In this document: piece by piece, positions 21,178-30,912 of the stretch
Position numbering within the stretch: the first letter of the stretch is position 1
Layout: every line of letters starts with the position of its first letter
Origin: Tenacibaculum sp. 190524A02b
Lineage (GTDB): Bacteria; Bacteroidota; Bacteroidia; Flavobacteriales; Flavobacteriaceae
Assembly (NCBI RefSeq): GCF_964036645.1
Contig: NZ_OZ038525.1
Location: 4,902,001-4,966,000, forward strand
Reading direction: 5' to 3'
DNA: 64,000 nucleotides
Made by a program: the position numbers and the translations under genes
Notes under the pieces: model-generated
Seen by the model: only the letters and a program-made list of their open reading frames with translations
Told to the model about the DNA's origin: nothing
Databases searched by the model: none

Positions 21178-23311
21178 TGCTAATATTAATATAAAGTTTA
21201 CAGTAAAGCTTGATGAGTTTGTTTCGCAAATGCAGAAAGTTAGCAGAAAACTTAAGGTTGTAGGGAAGAAGCTTGAGAATGTAGGTAAAACTATGTCGGT
21301 AGGTGTTACTGCTCCTTTTTTAGCGTTTTCTGCATTATCTTTAAAGAATTGGGATACTCAAGCAAAAGCAATAGCTCAAGTGGAAGCTGGTTTGATTTCT
21401 ACAGGGAATGCGGTGGGGTATACATCAACTCAATTGCAAAAGATGGCAAGTGATTTGCAAAACAATACTCTTTTTGGAGATGAAGAAATTTTAAAAGGTG
21501 TTACTTCTCAACTATTAACGTTTACAAATATTACTGGTGTCCAATTTCAAAGAACTCAGCAAGCAGCTTTGGATTTAGCTACAAGATTAGATGGTGATTT
21601 AAAGGGGGCTAGTATTCAGTTGGGTAAAGCATTGAATGACCCAGTTAAGGGGTTGTCTGCGTTAAGTAAGTCAGGGATTCAGTTTTCTGAGGCTCAGAAA
21701 AAAACAATAAGAACCTTAGTAGAAACTAATAAGTTGGCTGAGGCACAAACGTTAATTTTAAATGAATTAGAAAAGCAGTATGGTGGTAGTGCGGCGGCGG
21801 CGGCTAAGGCGGGTACAGGTGCTTTAAAACAATTATCTAATTCTATAGGAGATTTGTCAGAGGAGTTTGGTAAGATAATAAGCGAAGCAATTTTGCCTTT
21901 TGTTGATGTTTTAAAGGAATGGGTAAGGGGTTTTTCTAATTTAAGTCCTGTTACGAAGAAATTTATTGTTTTGTTGTCTGGGGTGGCAGCGGTTATTGGT
22001 CCCTTATTGGCTTTAGCTGGTACAGTGTTACCTGCTATTTCGGCTGGTTTTACACTTTTAATGGGGCCGATAGGTCTGGTGTTAGCAGCTTTGACTTCGG
22101 TAGGGGTTGTAGTTTATAAAAATTGGGTTCCAATAAAAAAGGTGCTGGTAAATATTGCAAATTATTTTGTTGACTTGTATAATGAATCTACGGTTTTTAG
22201 GGTGGGTGTTGAAGGAGTGGTGCTGGCTTTTAAAAATATGTGGTCGATTGCTAAATTCGTATTTAGTTCTTTAAAAGAGGTGTTTCTAAGTTTTGTTGAT
22301 TCGTTTGTTAGTAAGTTTAAATTGTTTGGTTCTATTTTTAAGTTAGTGTTAACGGGTGAGTTTAGTAAGATACCAGAATTAATAAAGGGTTTTGGAAAAG
22401 AATTGCAAAACGGCTTTTCATCTACTACTTTAGGATTAAGGAAGAACTGGTCAGGACTATTGTTGAATATTTCTGATGATACTGAAAAAGCAATTAACAA
22501 GATTCAGAAAAGAGCAAAGATTAAATTTCTTAAAGAAAATACTGATATAAGTGGTGTTTTAAAGAAGGTGGAAAGTGTTTCTCCTTTAAATATTCCTGTG
22601 GTACTTGGTGGTAAAAAGAAACGTAAACAAGTGTTTGATGTATTAAATGGGAAAAGAGGTGTTAACGGGGAGGTAAGTCAGGAAATATCAGGTTTTGGTA
22701 CAGGTAGTTCGGTTAAGCCTGATTTTAGTTCAGGAATAGATGAAACTGTAAATGGACTTAGGAAAAAACTAACAGCTTTTCAAGAGGCGGCTGCGGAGAT
22801 TACTTCAAGTATATCTGGTGCTTTTGAAACGATGGGGAATAATATGATAGCTAGCTTTGATTTAGCTGATAATGGTTTTCAAGGATTTGTTAAAAATTTA
22901 GGAAAAACAGTTACAAAATTGATAAGTATGTTATTGGCTAACTCAATAGCTAATAGCATAACAGGAGCTACACAATCAGGAATGTCTACGGGTCCAGCAG
23001 CGATATTTACTACACCGGCATTTATAGCGACTGCTGTAAGTGGTGTTGTTGCTGCTTTTGCTGCAATACCTAAGTTTGAAACTGGTGGTGTTGTTGGTGG
23101 TAGTTCTTTTTATGGTGATAAGATCTTGGCAAGAGTAAATTCCGGTGAGTTGATTTTAAACACTCAACAACAAAGAAGTTTATTTGGTATGATTTCTAGT
23201 CCAAATACTGCTCCTGTGAATGTTGTTTTAAAAGGTAAATTGACAACTGATGCAGGTAAGTTGAATGTTTTATTAGAGAAGGATAAAGCTAAAAAAAATA
23301 GAAGAGGCTGA
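21167..23311 (+). CDS. Tail tape measure protein
   Basis: 714 residues. Charged N-terminal helices with repeated Lys/Val spacing, TLFGDEEILKGVTSQLLTFT and the LAEAQTLILNELEKQYGGSA segment are typical of tape measures. A hydrophobic block (about 264-316) may insert in the host membrane during DNA delivery. From length, a tail near 100 nm is expected by the usual rule of about 0.15 nm per residue. Start overlaps the chaperone extension; stop overlaps the next ATG. Confidence 0.85.
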   Translation: MASSANINIKFTVKLDEFVSQMQKVSRKLKVVGKKLENVGKTMSVGVTAPFLAFSALSLKNWDTQAKAIAQVEAGLISTGNAVGYTSTQLQKMASDLQNNTLFGDEEILKGVTSQLLTFTNITGVQFQRTQQAALDLATRLDGDLKGASIQLGKALNDPVKGLSALSKSGIQFSEAQKKTIRTLVETNKLAEAQTLILNELEKQYGGSAAAAAKAGTGALKQLSNSIGDLSEEFGKIISEAILPFVDVLKEWVRGFSNLSPVTKKFIVLLSGVAAVIGPLLALAGTVLPAISAGFTLLMGPIGLVLAALTSVGVVVYKNWVPIKKVLVNIANYFVDLYNESTVFRVGVEGVVLAFKNMWSIAKFVFSSLKEVFLSFVDSFVSKFKLFGSIFKLVLTGEFSKIPELIKGFGKELQNGFSSTTLGLRKNWSGLLLNISDDTEKAINKIQKRAKIKFLKENTDISGVLKKVESVSPLNIPVVLGGKKKRKQVFDVLNGKRGVNGEVSQEISGFGTGSSVKPDFSSGIDETVNGLRKKLTAFQEAAAEITSSISGAFETMGNNMIASFDLADNGFQGFVKNLGKTVTKLISMLLANSIANSITGATQSGMSTGPAAIFTTPAFIATAVSGVVAAFAAIPKFETGGVVGGSSFYGDKILARVNSGELILNTQQQRSLFGMISSPNTAPVNVVLKGKLTTDAGKLNVLLEKDKAKKNRRG

Positions 23312-26283
23312 TGAAGGTTGATTTTTTTAATATCAAAATAATAGATACCCACGAGAATGATAGGGTTTTGATAAATGAAAACACTCAAATAAATTCACCT
23401 AAGTTAGTATGGAATGGTAGTGACGAGAAGTTTAAAAATTTGATGTCTTCCGAATTGCATTTTAATTTTTTGGTAGAGCATGGAGGTGAAAGTTTTTATC
23501 ATTTATTTACAGGTAGTGAAACAAGGTATAAGGTGTTATTGGAAGGGGAGCATGATGGTGTTGTGTCTTTGTTGTGGCAGGGTTTTCTTTTACCTGAGCA
23601 ATTTCAAGAACCTTGGGATGGCGGTAATTATTTTGTTGATTTTATTTCTACAGATGGTTTTGGTAGGTTAAAGCAAAAAAAAATGTCACCTAATTACTAT
23701 GTTCAAAAAAAAAGTGTTTTGGAGGTAGTAATGCATTGTTTGAATCTGACAGGTTTAAATTTAAAATTGTTTTTTGCTCCTTCTCTTCAAAACTCTGGGT
23801 TTACATTAAATTATAAAGATTTAGATGTTGATGGTAGTTGTTATGTTGATGATGGTGATAAAATGAATGCTTATGATGTGTTGGTTAATTTAATAACGAG
23901 TTTAGGTTGTAGATTGTTTCAGTATAATGGTAAATGGTGTTTGATTGGTTTAAATCGCTTTAATGAAGAGGTAATATCTGGAGGTTCTTATCTGTATAAT
24001 AATCTTGATATTTTTAATCCGTTAGAGTATTTGGGAGAGGATGATCTAGTTCGATTGCGGGTGAATCCAAAATGGGAATCAGCACCAATTGTAAATGTTT
24101 TGCCTTATTTGGATAAAATGTTAGTTAGTTGGGATAATGATTCTGATAAGTATTTAATTCCTGAAGATGCTGTAAATGTTTTTAATGATGACTTCGTGCC
24201 TCCTACTTATTCAAAAACTTCTTTTCCTTTAAAATATTGGGAAGTGAGTTCAAATGACTCAAGGTTTATTGGTTTTACACTAGCAAATTTTGAAGGGAAT
24301 GTAGTTTCTGATCCGGGTAATATTTTTAATGTAAAAGTTTTTCCACGTGAAAGTAAGTACGATGAGTTGATATATGGTCCTTTTGTAGTGTTGTCTAGTT
24401 CTATTGTAGAAAATAGAGCAGGTATTTTAGAGAATAGTTTTATTGATAAAGGTAATTATGAAGATAACTATTTAAGTTTAAAGCAGCCATTTTTTACTTA
24501 TGAGGGTAGTTCTTTAGATGAATATGCAACTTTAGAAATTGAATTTTATATTAATGTTAAGTTAGAGGTTGGTAGTGATGATTTGATGAGTAGGGTTAAT
24601 AAGGCTATTGAAAATAAAGAATTTGATTCTTTGTTTAACCTGGCTCTTTATTTTAAAGAGCATTTAACTCAAGAGGAAGAGAAGAAAGTTTTTGCATTGT
24701 TTGATGATAAAATTCCTGATGAGTTTTATGAGTTGGAGTTTACGGTAGATAAAGTAAAGGATTTACCTGTTGTAAAAGGAAGTTTGAAAATAGAGAAGTT
24801 TATGTTCTTAGATGATGGTTATTATAATTTAAGATTGTATCCTTTTTTATACCATCCATTATTGGCGTCAAACTTAACATTTACAAAGTTAGGTTTGTGT
24901 TTAAATCAGGTGGATGGTGAATTGTATGAGTTTGATGATGAAAGTGATTTTACAACCTCTAAAGAATTAGAGGTGTTTCATTCAACATCAAGAATGAATT
25001 TATCTACTAGAAGATTTGTATTTAACCAAAATTTACAAGAGTCTTTTGATTCTGGAGGGCTGATTACAACTTCTAAGGAGGTTAAAATTAGGTTCTACAA
25101 TAAAGTTCAAATTTATAATGGAGTTCATCCTTGGTATCAAAATGTGTCTATAGGGTTGTTCAAGGATGATTATAGGAAGCTTCGTGATGGATATAAATTA
25201 TATCGAAAGATAAACGGTTTAGGAGGTTTAATTGAGGTTGAGTCTTCAAAATTTAATTTAATAAGTTCATCTACTGGGTATGAGCTAAGGCAATTAGCTT
25301 TTAATGCTTTTCCAGATGATTTTTTAATTAATCAATCAGATGAATTGTTTATTCTTAGTTCTTCTGTTTCTGGTGTTGTGGATTATGTTGATTATTGGAT
25401 TGATAAATGGGTGAGAGTTGGTGTTGATGAAAAAGAGAGTAATACTTATGCTAAGGCTTTAGGTTTGATGTATAAAGAGTTGCAAAAGCGTACTTTTTTT
25501 AGGGTAACTGGTATTGCAATGTCTTTAGTTTGGCCGCTTGATTTAGTGTTATTTGACTATAAAAATGCCAATGATTTTTTCATATCTAATTTGGTATTGG
25601 ATTTAACCGAAGGAACTTCTGAATTAACATGTGTTGAAATACGTGATTTTGAAGTTGATGATTCTCCTATAGAAGATCCTCCGAGTATACAAATTCAAAC
25701 AGTGTTGTATAGTCCAAATGCGCTTATACCTTCTCCAAATTGGGGGGTTAGGGTAAACTATCAGGTTTTTAATATTAGTTTGATTGATGCAAAATTGGAA
25801 TTAAGACATCTCAATGATTCAGTTTTAAATGGAGGTGTTGAAACTGGATATAAAATTGAGATTAATATTGATGATAGTGATGGTTTTAAAGAGTATTACT
25901 TTCCGTCTGTAATGGAAGATTCAAAACGAGGTTGGTATAAGGTAGTAATGCATCAAAATGGTGTTGAATCGAATGTTGAGTACCTAGAAGTTAATCCAAT
26001 AAAAGATATTCGTGAGGTTAAAATTTCTAAAAAATCAATAAACAACTCAACTAAACAGCTTGTGTTTAATGTAGAGTATATTGGTTTTATTCCTGATAGC
26101 TTAAAAATTGGTGTTAAAAAATTTAAACCATTTATAGGTACTCCAGATGGAATAGCTAGTTATACAGATGTAGATAGCTCGCTTTCTACTCATAAGGTTA
26201 CATTGAGTGAAGGTAGTTATAAGGTTTGGTTGGTTGCAGATGGTGTTGAGTCTAATAAAATTAGTGTAGGATTTTTTTGGTAG
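23311..26283 (+). CDS. Large tail tip / baseplate protein
   Basis: 990 residues, beta-rich, starting at the last base of the tape measure stop. Contains no transmembrane segment or recognised enzyme motif. Strand-rich segments with Asp/Gly loops run through the chain, and the C-terminal 150 residues look like an immunoglobulin-like or fibronectin-like module (VRVNYQVFNISLIDAKLELR). Position between tape measure and fibre suggests the hub or tip adaptor. Confidence 0.65.
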   Translation: MKVDFFNIKIIDTHENDRVLINENTQINSPKLVWNGSDEKFKNLMSSELHFNFLVEHGGESFYHLFTGSETRYKVLLEGEHDGVVSLLWQGFLLPEQFQEPWDGGNYFVDFISTDGFGRLKQKKMSPNYYVQKKSVLEVVMHCLNLTGLNLKLFFAPSLQNSGFTLNYKDLDVDGSCYVDDGDKMNAYDVLVNLITSLGCRLFQYNGKWCLIGLNRFNEEVISGGSYLYNNLDIFNPLEYLGEDDLVRLRVNPKWESAPIVNVLPYLDKMLVSWDNDSDKYLIPEDAVNVFNDDFVPPTYSKTSFPLKYWEVSSNDSRFIGFTLANFEGNVVSDPGNIFNVKVFPRESKYDELIYGPFVVLSSSIVENRAGILENSFIDKGNYEDNYLSLKQPFFTYEGSSLDEYATLEIEFYINVKLEVGSDDLMSRVNKAIENKEFDSLFNLALYFKEHLTQEEEKKVFALFDDKIPDEFYELEFTVDKVKDLPVVKGSLKIEKFMFLDDGYYNLRLYPFLYHPLLASNLTFTKLGLCLNQVDGELYEFDDESDFTTSKELEVFHSTSRMNLSTRRFVFNQNLQESFDSGGLITTSKEVKIRFYNKVQIYNGVHPWYQNVSIGLFKDDYRKLRDGYKLYRKINGLGGLIEVESSKFNLISSSTGYELRQLAFNAFPDDFLINQSDELFILSSSVSGVVDYVDYWIDKWVRVGVDEKESNTYAKALGLMYKELQKRTFFRVTGIAMSLVWPLDLVLFDYKNANDFFISNLVLDLTEGTSELTCVEIRDFEVDDSPIEDPPSIQIQTVLYSPNALIPSPNWGVRVNYQVFNISLIDAKLELRHLNDSVLNGGVETGYKIEINIDDSDGFKEYYFPSVMEDSKRGWYKVVMHQNGVESNVEYLEVNPIKDIREVKISKKSINNSTKQLVFNVEYIGFIPDSLKIGVKKFKPFIGTPDGIASYTDVDSSLSTHKVTLSEGSYKVWLVADGVESNKISVGFFW

Positions 26284-26284
26284 G

Positions 26285-26425
26285 ATGGAAAAGGATAATG
26301 TAATACATGTTTTGAGGTTTAAAAAAAGGTCTTGGGTGGTTTCTGAAGATGATTCTGGTAAGGTAACTTTTGATTCTACTAAAATTAGATTTAGTTCAAC
26401 AATAAAAAAGTTTGATAGAAAGTGA
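26285..26425 (+). CDS. Small basic protein between tail genes (46 aa)
   Basis: MEKDNVIHVLRFKKRSWVVS begins a short basic protein with a predicted strand-helix pattern. The ATG follows the previous stop by one base and the TGA overlaps the GTG start of the fibre gene (GTGA), so it is embedded in the tail operon. Not recognised. Confidence 0.5.
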   Translation: MEKDNVIHVLRFKKRSWVVSEDDSGKVTFDSTKIRFSSTIKKFDRK

Positions 26426-27864
26426 GTTTAGATAAGATAAATTTAGGGTTTGAGCCAAATGATGGTACTGGAGATACTTTAAGGGGCGCAGGGCAAAAAA
26501 TAAATAAGGCTATTGAGTTTTTGAACGGTTCGTTAAGGCAGTGGAAACCTGAAGAGTATTTAGATGAAGATAAAGCGCCGTTCTACAGAGTGTATAATGG
26601 GGTTTTATTTATTTATGTTGGTTTTTTACCAACTACAACGAAGGTAGGTGAAGCTCCAGATTTGTCAGGTAATTGGGAAAAAATAGGTTTTGTTGGTGTT
26701 GATGGGGAAGGTAAAATTAAATTAAGTTTTCTACCTCAGTTGCCAATAAGTCAGGTAGATGGGTTGTTAAGTGCTTTAGGGTTGTATTTGAAGTTGTCTG
26801 GAGGAACAGTTACTGGGGATATGATTTTTGAGGGAGAATCAATATTTAATGGAACAGTGAAATTCGACGATGAAGTTGAATTTTATGGAGGTTCCTATCA
26901 CGATGCTGAAGCGAGATTTGGAGATACAGCTTTTTTTGAGAAATTATCAAGTTTTGAAGAAGGATTGGTGATTGATAAAAATAAAAGTTTATCTGGAATA
27001 GCTAATTCTATTTTTACTGTTAAAAAAGATTCTACGGTACCGGGTATAGATGTAGGGGCTTTTATAGATGTAAATAGAAACATTTCTACTAACGCAACAA
27101 GTGATTGCTATGGTTCAGTAGTTCGTTTAAAAAATGCATCTAATTTTGATAGCCAAGGTTTGATTGCGGCAAATTATGTGGCGAATCACGTGGGTGGTGG
27201 GAATGCTGATTATTTATACGGATCACTTTTTAAATCAACCTATAACGGTAGTGGAAACATAGATTTTATGTTGCCAACATCTCATAAATTAGAAATTAAA
27301 GGAACAGGAGTTGGTGTGGTTGATTATGCTAGGGGGCTATCACCTCACTTATTAATTGACAATCCAAATATTACAGTTAACAATGCACAAGGTATGCACC
27401 CTACTATCAAGTATGTAAATGGAACTATAAAAGATTCCCATGTACTTTATCTAGATATAGATTATGAATCAACAGGTGATTGTAAGGTTACAGGTGATTT
27501 GGCTTACATCCAAGCTGGGAATGATGCTTTACCACCAATAGAAGGCACTGCTCATTTTATAAAATCTCTTACAACTCTTCCAAGTTTATTTTCAGGGTTA
27601 ATAGAAATGAATGTTGATGCTATTAAGATTGTTAATGGTTCTGAAAAAACTTTGGTGAATAAAGAGTTTTTAGCAACAGAACTTAGTAAGGTAAATAAAC
27701 AGATAAAAGTTTACGAAAACTCCAGAGAAATCACGTCAGATCTTTTAAATCGTGATAGACCTGATGCGCAAATTGGAGATCTTGTATGTAACAAAGCTAA
27801 ACCTGAATTATACCAAAAAATAACAGATACTCAGTGGGTTAAATACCAAGGAGTGTTAATTTAA
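26422..27864 (+). CDS. Tail fibre / receptor-binding protein
   Basis: 480 residues from GTG 26422. The N-terminal 40 residues (LGFEPNDGTGDTLRGAGQKI) resemble fibre attachment segments. The LKLSGGTVTGDMIFEGESIF unit is the common repeat of phage tail fibres, followed by beta-helix-like Gly/Asn-rich sequence. The C-terminal part may be a receptor-binding or chaperone-like tip (NKEFLATELSKVNKQIKVYE). It would set host specificity. Confidence 0.72.
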   Translation: MSLDKINLGFEPNDGTGDTLRGAGQKINKAIEFLNGSLRQWKPEEYLDEDKAPFYRVYNGVLFIYVGFLPTTTKVGEAPDLSGNWEKIGFVGVDGEGKIKLSFLPQLPISQVDGLLSALGLYLKLSGGTVTGDMIFEGESIFNGTVKFDDEVEFYGGSYHDAEARFGDTAFFEKLSSFEEGLVIDKNKSLSGIANSIFTVKKDSTVPGIDVGAFIDVNRNISTNATSDCYGSVVRLKNASNFDSQGLIAANYVANHVGGGNADYLYGSLFKSTYNGSGNIDFMLPTSHKLEIKGTGVGVVDYARGLSPHLLIDNPNITVNNAQGMHPTIKYVNGTIKDSHVLYLDIDYESTGDCKVTGDLAYIQAGNDALPPIEGTAHFIKSLTTLPSLFSGLIEMNVDAIKIVNGSEKTLVNKEFLATELSKVNKQIKVYENSREITSDLLNRDRPDAQIGDLVCNKAKPELYQKITDTQWVKYQGVLI

Positions 27865-27873
27865 ATATTCCCC

Positions 27874-28233
27874 ATGATTACACTTATTACGAATAGTACG
27901 ATTTTAAAATATGCATTTGGATATTCATTGACTATTAGTTCATTAGCTTTTATAGAACAGGAGTTAACGCAAGTTGATTTTTTTACAACCATATTAAACG
28001 CAATACCTAGTAAAACAGCTATGATTCTAGGAATTGTTTATGGTGTTGTAATTCTTCTGGGAAGGGTTTCTAAAGAATGGAAACAACATGTATTGAATAT
28101 CCAAGAGATTAAGAAGGGTAAGGAAGAGGTTGAGCAAGAAACAATCATAACAGATAGAATGAAAATAGATGTTAATTCTGTCCCTGTCAAATATGAAGAA
28201 ATTGAAAATAATAAAAATATAGAAAATGAATAA
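27874..28233 (+). CDS. Holin candidate
   Basis: 119 residues. Two likely membrane helices (about 10-26 and 47-65, KTAMILGIVYGVVILLGRV) precede a long charged cytoplasmic tail. Position directly before the endolysin, with an 8-base overlap, supports a holin role. The family is not recognised from sequence. Confidence 0.55.
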   Translation: MITLITNSTILKYAFGYSLTISSLAFIEQELTQVDFFTTILNAIPSKTAMILGIVYGVVILLGRVSKEWKQHVLNIQEIKKGKEEVEQETIITDRMKIDVNSVPVKYEEIENNKNIENE

Positions 28234-28645
28234 GATTTTGAAAGTGGCTTTTAGTCAATATGGGGTTGAGGAAATTGAAGGTAAAAAAGACAATCCGCAA
28301 ATAGTAAAATATTTTACTGAGATAGGTTTCAATGGGGAAAAGCTAAAAGATGAAACTGCTTGGTGTAGTGCTTTTGCTAATTGGGTTGCTAAAAAAGCAG
28401 GGAAAGTTATCAGCGGAAAGTTAAACGCCAGAAGCTGGTTAAAAGTAGGTAGACTAGTTACAAGCCCGCAAATGGGTGATGTTGTAGTTTTATGGAGAGA
28501 ATCGCCAAATAGCTGGAAGGGACATGTTGGTTTTTTCATCAGGAAAACAAATCGACACATTTATATTCTTGGTGGTAATCAAAGAAATAGTGTTTGTATT
28601 ATAGCTTACCCTATAAACAGATTACTTCAGTACAGAAGATTATGA
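28226..28645 (+). CDS. Endolysin, NlpC/P60-CHAP-like peptidase
   Basis: 139 residues. Cys47 in DETAWCSAFANW, His100 in WKGHVGFF and an Asn in ILGGNQ give the Cys-His-Asn triad order of papain-like cell wall amidases (TIGR02594-like family). No signal peptide, so export depends on the holin. It degrades peptidoglycan at lysis. The stop overlaps the next ATG (ATGA). Confidence 0.8.
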   Translation: MNKILKVAFSQYGVEEIEGKKDNPQIVKYFTEIGFNGEKLKDETAWCSAFANWVAKKAGKVISGKLNARSWLKVGRLVTSPQMGDVVVLWRESPNSWKGHVGFFIRKTNRHIYILGGNQRNSVCIIAYPINRLLQYRRL

Positions 28646-29271
28646 AAAAAGATTTAATATATATTGGTGTAATACTATTAATTATAGTTGTTTTTTTTAA
28701 ATGTGATTTTCAAAGTCATGAAAATAAATATTTCCAAGATACAATAGATAGTACTAAGATTACGTTAAAGCTTCCTGAAAAAAAAGGAGGCTTTAGTGTT
28801 AAACAGCCTAGACCTATTGTAATACACAATTACATATCAGAAAATAAGAATTACGAAAAGTTAATTAATGAAATTGAAAAGAAATACAATCAAAAAGCCG
28901 ATTCTCTTACTATTTTACGAGAGTTATTACAGGCTACTAAAGTTAGAACCTATAAAGAGCATTTTGAAGATTCTATAATTAGTGCTAATGTCACTACTGA
29001 AACTAAAGGGTATTTAAAATCGATAGATTTTGATTATAAACTAAAGCCCCAAAAAGTTTCATACTATGAGAAAACAGTTACAAAAAGTATTAAGCCCAAA
29101 TTTTCAATTTTAGTAGGAGGTAAGGTAAATACTTCATACGATTTCGAAAAAGCTTCATTTGAATTTAATTTAGGTTATCAAGATAAAAAAGGAAATATTA
29201 TAGAATTTGGTGCTAATACTCAAAACCAGTTTAGTATAGGTTATAAAAAAAATATCTTTAGTAAGTATTAA
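28642..29271 (+). CDS. Spanin candidate, N-terminally anchored
   Basis: 209 residues from ATG 28642. A membrane helix (IYIGVILLIIVVFFKCD) with a Cys near its end is followed by a coiled-coil region (about 70-110) and a beta-rich C-terminus that ends in SIGYKKNIFSKY. Translation is coupled to the endolysin. Position and topology suit an inner-membrane spanin, or a lipid-anchored one using Cys24. Function inferred from context only. Confidence 0.5.
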   Translation: MKKDLIYIGVILLIIVVFFKCDFQSHENKYFQDTIDSTKITLKLPEKKGGFSVKQPRPIVIHNYISENKNYEKLINEIEKKYNQKADSLTILRELLQATKVRTYKEHFEDSIISANVTTETKGYLKSIDFDYKLKPQKVSYYEKTVTKSIKPKFSILVGGKVNTSYDFEKASFEFNLGYQDKKGNIIEFGANTQNQFSIGYKKNIFSKY

Positions 29272-29283
29272 ATAAAATAAAAA

Positions 29284-29305
29284 CCCACTCAAAAAATTGA
29301 GTGGG
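29284..29305 (-). terminator. Terminator between lysis genes and integrase
   Basis: CCCACTCAA and TTGAGTGGG form a 9-bp stem around AAAA. On the minus strand TTTTTATTTT follows, so it can end integrase transcription. On the plus strand it has no T-run but may still slow polymerase. Confidence 0.65.
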
Positions 29306-29326
29306 AAAATTGCTATGAAAAAGAAA

Positions 29327-29348
29327 GTCTTAGGACGTCTCCTAAGAC
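29327..29348 (-). terminator. Integrase terminator
   Basis: GTCTTAGGA and TCCTAAGAC form a perfect 9-bp stem with a 4-nt loop, followed on the minus strand by TTTCTTTTT. It lies 14 bases after the integrase stop and is the stronger of two tandem hairpins. Confidence 0.75.
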
Positions 29349-29361
29349 ACTTCAAATATAA

Positions 29362-30666
29362 TTATTTTAATTTTGTAGACCAATCTTCTATTAAATAATA
29401 TCCGATTTCTCTTAAGTATTTCTTTACGGTTTCGTTATTGGTATGAGCAGTTATGGATCGGATGAAGTCTAAGGCTTTTTCTTCAAAGTTTTTGACTCCT
29501 TGTTTTTTGTATTCTGTTATTGTTTCAATGAATAAACGACCTATAGCTGCGTGTCTCATGGAGTAAATGGTATAATCTTGCGAGAATCCCATTGGTTTTC
29601 TGATTGTTTTTGTAAATCTTTTACCCCAGTAACCTCTTCTATCTCTTTCGCTAGTAGATTCGTTATTTCTATTGAGGTTTAAGCTAGGTTGATTGTCTTT
29701 TGTGAATAAGAAGTAGTTATTTGGGTAGTTTGAAAAATCATATTTTGAGTAAAATTCATCAATTAATATTTGGGGAATTTGCTTGTAAAAATGCCCTGTT
29801 TTGGTGTTTGATTCTATTATTTTTTTATCTATGTTGATATGTGAAACCTCAATTCTTACTACTTCTATGTTTCTGAATAGGCCATAGTAAACATGAGCTA
29901 AAAAGTAGTAAAGCCAAATATCCTTTTCCTTTGCTTTTTCAAATATATCTTTTACTTCTTCTTGTGAAAAAGCTTTGTTTTTTTTAGGTTGAGATTTTAA
30001 GTTAGGTATTTTTGAAACAAAATTGTCTTTTATTATTTCATTATCATATAGTAGTCCAAAAAGGGATGATATGTCTCCTCTATCGTTATTTCGATTACTG
30101 GCGCTTGTTTTTAGAAGAACGGTATTTAAGTAATCGACAACATGAGATTTTTTAACTGAAGTTATGTATCTGTTTTCGAATCCGTTTTTTAAGAGGTAAT
30201 CTTTAAATCTATTAATTCGGGTTTCATAATTGCCGAAAGAAGTTTTGTCTTGTGTTTTCTTTTTTAATTTTAACGCGTATTCAATAGCTTCTTTGACTGT
30301 ATGTGTTTTATCATCTAACGTGTCGTCATATGGGTTTATAAGGCCGTCTTTTAGAAGTCGAAATAAATTTCTTTTTATGGTTTCTAGAATTTCAAGTCTT
30401 TCTTCTTTTGTTTTATATGTGTTTCCGGCTTTAATGTTAGGTTGGCGTTCTAGGTTTCCTGTTTCTGGGTTTCTAAAGGACCATCTAACATACCATTGAC
30501 GTTTTAAAGCTTTTTTCTTTTGTTCTTGAGGAAGTTTATTCCATTTTTTTATATCAACTCCTCCAGTGTAAATCTCAGGATCAGAATATTTTTTCTTTTC
30601 TTTCATCTTTTCTAAATAGTGTACCGAATCGTGTACCGTAGTTAAAAGTAATGATAATTTTTTCAT
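29362..30666 (-). CDS. int: Tyrosine integrase of the prophage
   Basis: 434 residues from ATG 30666; a GTG at 30690 would extend it into the palindrome. An arm-binding N-terminal domain (RQWYVRWSFRNPETGNL) and core-binding helix region are followed by the catalytic domain with Arg in YGLFRNIEVVRIE, Lys-containing SNTKTGHFYKQIP, SMRHAAIGRLF (H-x2-R-like), and the tyrosine region HTNNETVKKYLREIGYY. It integrates the phage at tRNA-Met. It is convergent to the lysis genes. Confidence 0.9.
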   Translation of the reverse strand: MKKLSLLLTTVHDSVHYLEKMKEKKKYSDPEIYTGGVDIKKWNKLPQEQKKKALKRQWYVRWSFRNPETGNLERQPNIKAGNTYKTKEERLEILETIKRNLFRLLKDGLINPYDDTLDDKTHTVKEAIEYALKLKKKTQDKTSFGNYETRINRFKDYLLKNGFENRYITSVKKSHVVDYLNTVLLKTSASNRNNDRGDISSLFGLLYDNEIIKDNFVSKIPNLKSQPKKNKAFSQEEVKDIFEKAKEKDIWLYYFLAHVYYGLFRNIEVVRIEVSHINIDKKIIESNTKTGHFYKQIPQILIDEFYSKYDFSNYPNNYFLFTKDNQPSLNLNRNNESTSERDRRGYWGKRFTKTIRKPMGFSQDYTIYSMRHAAIGRLFIETITEYKKQGVKNFEEKALDFIRSITAHTNNETVKKYLREIGYYLIEDWSTKLK

Positions 30667-30673
30667 AAAAAAA

Positions 30674-30701
30674 ATACGATTTAAGTACACTTAAATCGTA
30701 T
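30674..30701. promoter_or_regulatory. 12-bp perfect inverted repeat upstream of integrase
   Basis: ATACGATTTAAG (30674-30685) and CTTAAATCGTAT (30690-30701) are separated by TACA. It lies 8 bases before the integrase ATG and 33 bases from the tRNA 3' end. It could be an integrase operator or an arm site in attachment DNA. Confidence 0.5.
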
Positions 30702-30733
30702 CGTTATTGACTTTTTGGTGTTTTACACCTTTG

Positions 30734-30807
30734 TAGCGAAGACGGGATTTGAACCCGTGACCTCAGGGTTATGAATCCTGCGCTCTAACCAACTGAGCTA
30801 CCTCGCC
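30734..30807 (-). tRNA. tRNA-Met (CAT)
   Basis: Reading minus strand from GGCGAGG at 30807: D-arm GCTC/GAGC, anticodon loop TTCATAA with CAT, T-arm ACGGG-TTCAAAT-CCCGT, 3' acceptor CTTCGCT, discriminator A; 74 nt, no encoded CCA. Acceptor stem has two G-T pairs and the anticodon stem a terminal A-C mismatch. CAT could also be tRNA-Ile2 with lysidine; Met elongator is preferred because the sequence lacks the initiator's GGG stem. The prophage borders its 3' end. Confidence 0.93.
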
Positions 30808-30912
30808 TGATTGCGGGTGCAAATATAGACGTTTTTTTGTTTTCAACAAGAAAAAAAACTAATTTTTTTTTAAAAGAATAATTATATATATTGTCGCATA
30901 AACAAAAAGTAG

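Larger units (their letters stand above)
1..30733. mobile_element. HK97-type siphovirus prophage inserted at tRNA-Met
   Basis: A contiguous phage gene order is visible: repressor switch, replication genes, terminase, portal, protease, capsid, connectors, tail, lysis, integrase. The integrase is the last gene and lies beside the 3' end of tRNA-Met at 30734, the usual tyrosine-integrase attachment arrangement. The right limit is therefore about 30733. I found no second copy of the tRNA 3' segment in the window, so the left limit is outside it, or the genes before 2005 are host genes. No frame is obviously broken, so the prophage may be functional. Confidence 0.9.
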
